Shown here in pieces: positions 60,801 through 64,000 of a stretch of 64,000 nt of DNA. The DNA lies in NCBI RefSeq assembly GCF_047495875.1, contig NC_092460.1:9786520-9850519 (forward strand), in the 5' to 3' direction. Made by a program: the position numbers and the translations under genes. The notes under the pieces were generated by a model, which worked only from the letters and a program-made list of their open reading frames with translations, searched no databases and was not told the origin of the DNA. The DNA comes from Pithys albifrons albifrons (Eukaryota > Chordata > Aves > Passeriformes > Thamnophilidae). How positions within the stretch are numbered: position 1 is the stretch's first letter; every line of letters starts with the position of its first letter.

Positions 60801-62568
60801 CCTGGGCCATGCTCCCCTGAAAGGTATTTGTTTTTGTACAAAGTGCCATCCTCTCCATGTGAGAGCAGGGAAGCCTGAAACTCTGGCCATCACCACTGCC
60901 CACTGGTAAAGAGTTTTGTCCTCCCTTCCTGTAAAGCAGCAGTTCCCAGACTGATCCACATGGCACCTTTGAAATGGTAATATGTAGTGATATGCACAGT
61001 GTTTATTCACTCCTTTGTCCATTGTGGTATGTGTGAGAGAGTTTAAGGGCTTGACCTCTGGATACAAACATTTAGGAACTGCTGCTGTAAAAATACCTGC
61101 CTCTGGCAGCTCAGGTGTGTGGTTTATGCTCTTTGTGAGACGTCTTCTGATAGGGGGGTGGATGTCTTTGAATGTCCCAAGCTTAGGCAGTTCCTAAATT
61201 CCACGCTATGCCTTTTTTTTCCCATGAATCTCCTGCCACTGGTATGGGATCCCACTGTAACCAGTTCCTCAGTCTCTGTTGGTGCTCACACTTTTGCTTT
61301 AGAAATTCCTGACTTCCTGACAGAGGAGGAGTGCAAGCTCATCGTCCATCTTGCAAAGCTGAAGGGGCTGCAGAAGAGCCAGATCTTACCAACAGAGGAC
61401 TATGAGGAAGCCATGGAAATGATTGAAATTAGCCAGATGGACATTTTCAATCTCCTGGACCATAATCAGGATGGGCAGCTGCAGCTCAAAGAGGTAGAGT
61501 GTGGGCCAGACCAGGGGAGGTTTGCTGGGGACCCTCTGGCACATCCCCTCTTCAGATGTGCTTGGGTAGAGCAGACCCTGGAATACACCCATCAGTATTT
61601 GTTGGATTTTCTGTCTTGAAGCTTGTGCTGGCTCTTCAGCATGGAATTTTCTGGGGCACTGTGCAGTAGTTATCATGCTATTGGGAGGTAGCAGCAGTCC
61701 TTGGCAGGACACATGTGTTTTGAATATGCTGTATAAAATGTGCCTTGTGCTGTGTGTTGCCTCTTGCTGGGTGTCCCGGGAAGTGACTTTGTCACCTGGG
61801 CCCTGCTTTGTGCAGCCTGTGAGAAACTTGCTGTGTGAATTCACAAGCGACAGCCCTCCTGGGCGGGGAATAACGAGCACATTGTCCACAGCTCTTCAGC
61901 AGCCTTGTGCTGTGTGGCAGGGTGCATCCTGACAGTTCAAGAGTCCCTTCCCAGGCTCCCATTTGAGGTGGAGCTGTGGATTTGACCCATCCTGTGGGCC
62001 ACAACGGTGGAGTATGGGGAACTGCACCAGTGACAACCCAGGGCAAGGCTCCTTTTTCTGGAGCCTGCTGGGAGCTCTTCAGGATTCTGCATCTCTCTGT
62101 ACATGTGAAAAGGAAGCATTTTGTTCCAAACCCTTATCTTGCACAAAGTTAAACTGCTCACTTTTATCATCAATAGCTTTACTTTCCCTTCAAGAGAAAA
62201 AGCTGTGCCCCCTCCACCTCAGGGCTGGTTAACCAAGTCCCAGCAGTCATTTGCCATGACATAAACTGGAAATAACAGCACTCCTTGGCCACAGTCTGTG
62301 TGTGGCTGCCAGATGACTCTCACCACAGTTGTGTTTCTGTGGAAATGTGCCGATGCCTGGTTGGTGGATGTGCTGCAGGGGAGAGCCTGGCAGGCCTCAG
62401 TGCAAGAAATCTGCAGGGTTTGGGGAGTACAAGAAACCAGTGCTCTGTGCTGATCCATATGTGAATTTCAGGTATTGACCCACACCCGGCTTGGGAACGG
62501 CAGGTGGATGACCCCTGAAAACATCCGGGAAATGTACACAGCAGTCAAGGCTGATCCTGATGGGAATG
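51573..62568 (+). CDS. P4HTM: Transmembrane prolyl 4-hydroxylase, 5' part (4 coding exons)
   Basis: An ER type II membrane 2-oxoglutarate/Fe(II) dioxygenase (PHD4/P4H-TM), linked to hydroxylation of HIF-alpha prolines. Exons: 51573-51827, 51900-51981, 61303-61493, 62472-62568, giving 208 codons plus one base. Residues 29-53 are one hydrophobic membrane helix ([20 protein letters not shown] and on). Next come a proline-rich lumenal linker, RLEGIKVG, the conserved [18 protein letters not shown] and an EF-hand loop at 165-176 ([12 protein letters not shown]). DPDGNG at the right end begins the second EF-hand. The catalytic dioxygenase domain lies beyond the window. The ATG has a strong Kozak context (GGGCCATGG). 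Intron 1 is a 72-bp GC-AG intron. Intron 2 (9.3 kb) contains an antisense SFRP gene. Confidence 0.94.
51900..51981 (+). CDS. P4HTM: P4HTM coding exon 2
   Basis: Encodes [20 protein letters not shown] and SLKPLLF. Acceptor CCCGCAG|GTGGG, donor G|GTGAGT splitting a Glu codon. Confidence 0.93.
52011..52141 (+). repeat. (CTGT)n/(TG)n microsatellite
   Basis: An imperfect tetranucleotide tract of TGTC units mixed with TGTG, about 130 bp, beginning 30 bp after the P4HTM exon 2 donor. It is likely length-polymorphic. Confidence 0.95.
52142..55528. other. P4HTM: P4HTM intron 2, part before the nested gene
   Basis: Apart from a possible exon-like block on the minus strand at 53129-53273 (see findings) and a small CpG-rich patch near 54210-54330, no exon or repeat family was recognised. 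The 3' UTR of the antisense SFRP gene must lie in this stretch. Confidence 0.5.
54371..54376 (-). terminator. Candidate poly(A) signal of the nested SFRP gene
   Basis: TTTATT on the plus strand reads AATAAA on the gene strand. It is the first canonical signal I found downstream of the SFRP stop codon and would give a 3' UTR of about 1.15 kb. Non-canonical closer signals are possible. Confidence 0.35.
55529..55863 (-). CDS. SFRP gene exon 4, netrin-like domain and stop
   Basis: Encodes [20 protein letters not shown] through [26 protein letters not shown] and RRWKHHRC, with the stop at 55529-55531. The acceptor is again a NAGNAG (GCAGCAG). The second AG (exon from 55860) would drop one Ala. 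Confidence 0.92.
55529..59244 (-). CDS. Secreted frizzled-related protein, sizzled/crescent type (4 exons)
   Basis: A secreted antagonist with an N-terminal frizzled cysteine-rich domain and a C-terminal netrin-like domain. Family members bind Wnts; sizzled inhibits BMP1/tolloid proteases and so stabilises chordin. Exons in transcript order: 58919-59244, 57991-58163, 56987-57076, 55529-55863, in phase to 924 nt, 307 aa. Residues 16-34 form the signal-peptide hydrophobic core. The frizzled domain runs from C43 to C152 ([49 protein letters not shown]). The netrin-like domain starts at ASCKDCE and ends [19 protein letters not shown]1 has ten cysteines in the first domain and six in the second; here they are eleven and five. 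The sequence fits the sizzled/crescent branch better than SFRP1/2/5, but sizzled and crescent cannot be separated from memory. The gene has its own TATA box and is nested antisense in P4HTM intron 2. Confidence 0.9.
56057..56345 (-). repeat. CR1 LINE 3' fragment
   Basis: Inverted CR1 end (TCATAGAATCATTTAGGTTG) followed by GGAAGAGACATCCAAGG, TGGTGACTCAACCACTTTCC, TGGGCAGCCTGTTCCAGG and CTTTTGTCCTACTGCC. It lies in intron 3 of the SFRP gene and also inside P4HTM intron 2. Moderately diverged. Confidence 0.95.
56987..57076 (-). CDS. SFRP gene exon 3, start of netrin-like domain
   Basis: Encodes about [20 protein letters not shown] through SLCANDF. The acceptor is a NAGNAG (GCAGCAG). Use of the second AG (exon from 57073) would remove one residue in frame. 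Donor G|GTGAGT. Confidence 0.88.
57991..58163 (-). CDS. SFRP gene exon 2, second half of CRD
   Basis: Encodes [20 protein letters not shown] then [23 protein letters not shown] and the variable linker ending ENSSARR. Acceptor TCCCCAG|GCTC, donor A|GTAAGG. Confidence 0.92.
58919..59244 (-). CDS. SFRP gene exon 1, signal peptide and first half of CRD
   Basis: 108 codons plus two bases. The ATG has A at -3. After the signal peptide come C43, C53, C90, C99 and C106, ending ICLD. The donor AG|GTAAGA interrupts the frizzled domain. In SFRP1/2/5, as I recall, one exon carries the whole domain. Confidence 0.92.
59304..59313 (-). promoter_or_regulatory. TATA box of the nested SFRP gene
   Basis: Reads CTATAAAAGG on the minus strand, a near-perfect TATA element, 60 nt upstream of the ATG at 59244. 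Transcription would start near 59280 and give a 5' UTR of about 35 nt. This contrasts with the TATA-less CpG-island promoters of the other three genes. Confidence 0.8.
59315..61302. other. P4HTM: P4HTM intron 2, part between the SFRP promoter and P4HTM exon 3
   Basis: No exon or repeat family recognised. The first few hundred bases are where the regulatory elements of the SFRP gene would be expected. Confidence 0.6.
61303..61493 (+). CDS. P4HTM: P4HTM coding exon 3, first EF-hand
   Basis: Encodes [20 protein letters not shown] through [13 protein letters not shown] and the calcium loop [12 protein letters not shown]. Acceptor TGCTTTAG|AAATT, donor GAG|GTAGAG. Confidence 0.95.
61494..62471 (+). 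other. P4HTM: P4HTM intron 3
   Basis: Intron with no repeat or embedded gene seen. Confidence 0.7.
62472..62568 (+). CDS. P4HTM: P4HTM coding exon 4
   Basis: Encodes [20 protein letters not shown] then [12 protein letters not shown]. Acceptor AATTTCAG|GTATT. The donor G|GTAAGA splits a Gly codon of the second EF-hand. The next exon is outside the window. Confidence 0.95.
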
Positions 62569-64000
62569 GTAAGACCAGCTTTGTGGGAATCCCTTCACCC
62601 TCAGCATGTTGGATGCCTCACACAGGATTGTAGGGCAGAGCAAGAGCCATGTCCCTGCCCTGGCCTGTTTCTCTACCTGAGTTCTTCAAAGGAAAGTAAT
62701 GCTGCCTTAGAGACCTTCTCAGGAAAGCAAACTCAGTGTAAACCTGACATCACAGCACTTCAGCCGCTGTATCACCAGTCTAGCAGACAGACTGGTCCCA
62801 CCACCTGCGCGTGGATCTTGCAGGAGCAGAACACAACGCTGCACTCCTTCTCCCCTGTCAGACCTGCCTTGGTTTGTGCCCCAGTGCAGCGAAACCTTCA
62901 GGGTGCACTTTTGCTCCCCTGGTCTGAGAGACTGCTCTGGCTCTGACTACAGAGTTCCTGTTACCTGGGATGCAGGTGTTCAGACACACCTTCCACACCT
63001 GCCTTGTTTTCAGGAAGGCTTCTGCAGCAGGCTGGGAATCCCGTGTCACTGGCAGGGGAGGGTGGAATAAGTGGAGGTGGGAGTGGTCTTTTCAGTCAGC
63101 CTTTGTTGCTGAAGCCCCTCTCTTGCCACTGCAAACTCTCTGTATTCCATGAGGGCACTTCTGTCCCTCCTGCCCCTCCTGCCCCATATCTCTCAAGGGC
63201 TTCCCCTGTCCAGACAAGCACTCTCACCTCTGCTGCCCTAATTAGAGTGGCCTCAATTAAGCAACACTCCATTTCCTAATCAAATTAAGTGAATGCACAG
63301 GCTCTGCATGCTCTCTTTCAGTGACCTGGCATTGAGAGTTGCCCAGGAGGAGCTGCTTTGGAGTTGAAACAGTACCAGTGTGAATGCATAAATATCCGGA
63401 GGGCACCCTGTGCCCTGTCCTCTGGGCTGGTGGCATTCTTGGCAGGGGTATGACTGAGTCCTCAGTGGCTTTTCCACCACTCTGGACATTAACAAATGAA
63501 AGGTCCTGTTAAAGACCTCTTGGCAGGACCTTGCTTCCAGAGTGCTGCTTCCCTCTGTTGTTAGATTGGTACGTGAACACCAAGAGACCAGGTCACAACC
63601 TGGATGTGGTACTGCGTCATCAGAGACTGGGGGAAGCAAGGGGAAGTGGGGACAGAGAGACACGAGGAATAATAACAGTGGATCATTTGGTCATGACCAC
63701 TGGCACCTGAGGAACTGTCCCAGGCTGACCCTGGTCCTTTCTGCTGCTAGGGCATGCTGGATGCCCAGGGAGCAGAGCTGGCACCCAGCAGCACTGGGTT
63801 TGCTGCCTGAACGAGCTCCACTCCCAGCCCATGCCAAGTGCTGGCTGCTGGGCAGCACAGGGCAGGGCACTGCATACTGGTGTCAGGGATCTGGTCCCCA
63901 ATGTGAGGCTTTCCTTCTCTAGAAAGGGGAAACAAAAATTGTGAGGACTTTTCTGAAGACAGCTAAGGCAAAAGTCCACCCCTTGCTGAGTCCAGTTGAG
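62569..64000 (+). other. P4HTM: P4HTM intron 4, runs off the window
   Basis: I looked for the next P4HTM exon (end of the second EF-hand) and did not find it, so the window ends within this intron. No other element recognised. Confidence 0.65.

Overview
This is vertebrate nuclear DNA, not a microbial or mobile-element cassette: about 64 kb of a bird genome with intron-split genes, CpG-island promoters and CR1 retrotransposon fragments. A tRNA-Ile-headed SINE with a CR1 3' tail at 11086-11230 matches the songbird family TguSINE1, so the source is most likely an oscine passerine. Gene order (SLC25A20 on -, ARIH2 on +, P4HTM on +) is that of human 3p21.31, which corresponds to chicken chromosome 12.

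Layout. 1-6.1 kb: no recognisable gene, one old CR1 and one small CpG-rich block. 6.1-17.3 kb: SLC25A20 (mitochondrial carnitine/acylcarnitine carrier), minus strand, all 9 coding exons, reading to 301 aa. 16.8-18.1 kb: CpG island acting as a divergent promoter for SLC25A20 and ARIH2. 17.7-48.2 kb: ARIH2 (RBR-type E3 ubiquitin ligase), plus strand, one noncoding and 14 coding exons, 490 aa. 48.2-51.1 kb: gap. 51.1-52.0 kb: CpG island of P4HTM. 51.57 kb to beyond the right end: P4HTM (ER-membrane prolyl 4-hydroxylase), plus strand, first four coding exons only. 55.5-59.3 kb: a complete four-exon secreted frizzled-related protein gene (sizzled/crescent type, 307 aa) with its own TATA box, minus strand, wholly inside P4HTM intron 2.

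The genes are neighbours, not a pathway: fatty-acid import into mitochondria, ubiquitin transfer, an oxygen-dependent hydroxylase and a secreted signalling antagonist. The two functional links suggested by layout are the shared SLC25A20/ARIH2 promoter and the antisense nesting of the SFRP gene in P4HTM. No previously undescribed defence or mobile system was seen. The points most worth a second look are the nested SFRP gene with its altered cysteine pattern, its two in-frame NAGNAG acceptors, a 72-bp GC-AG intron in P4HTM, and repeated promoter motifs. Exon boundaries were read by hand from splice sites and reading phase. Family assignments rest on remembered protein families, with no database search.
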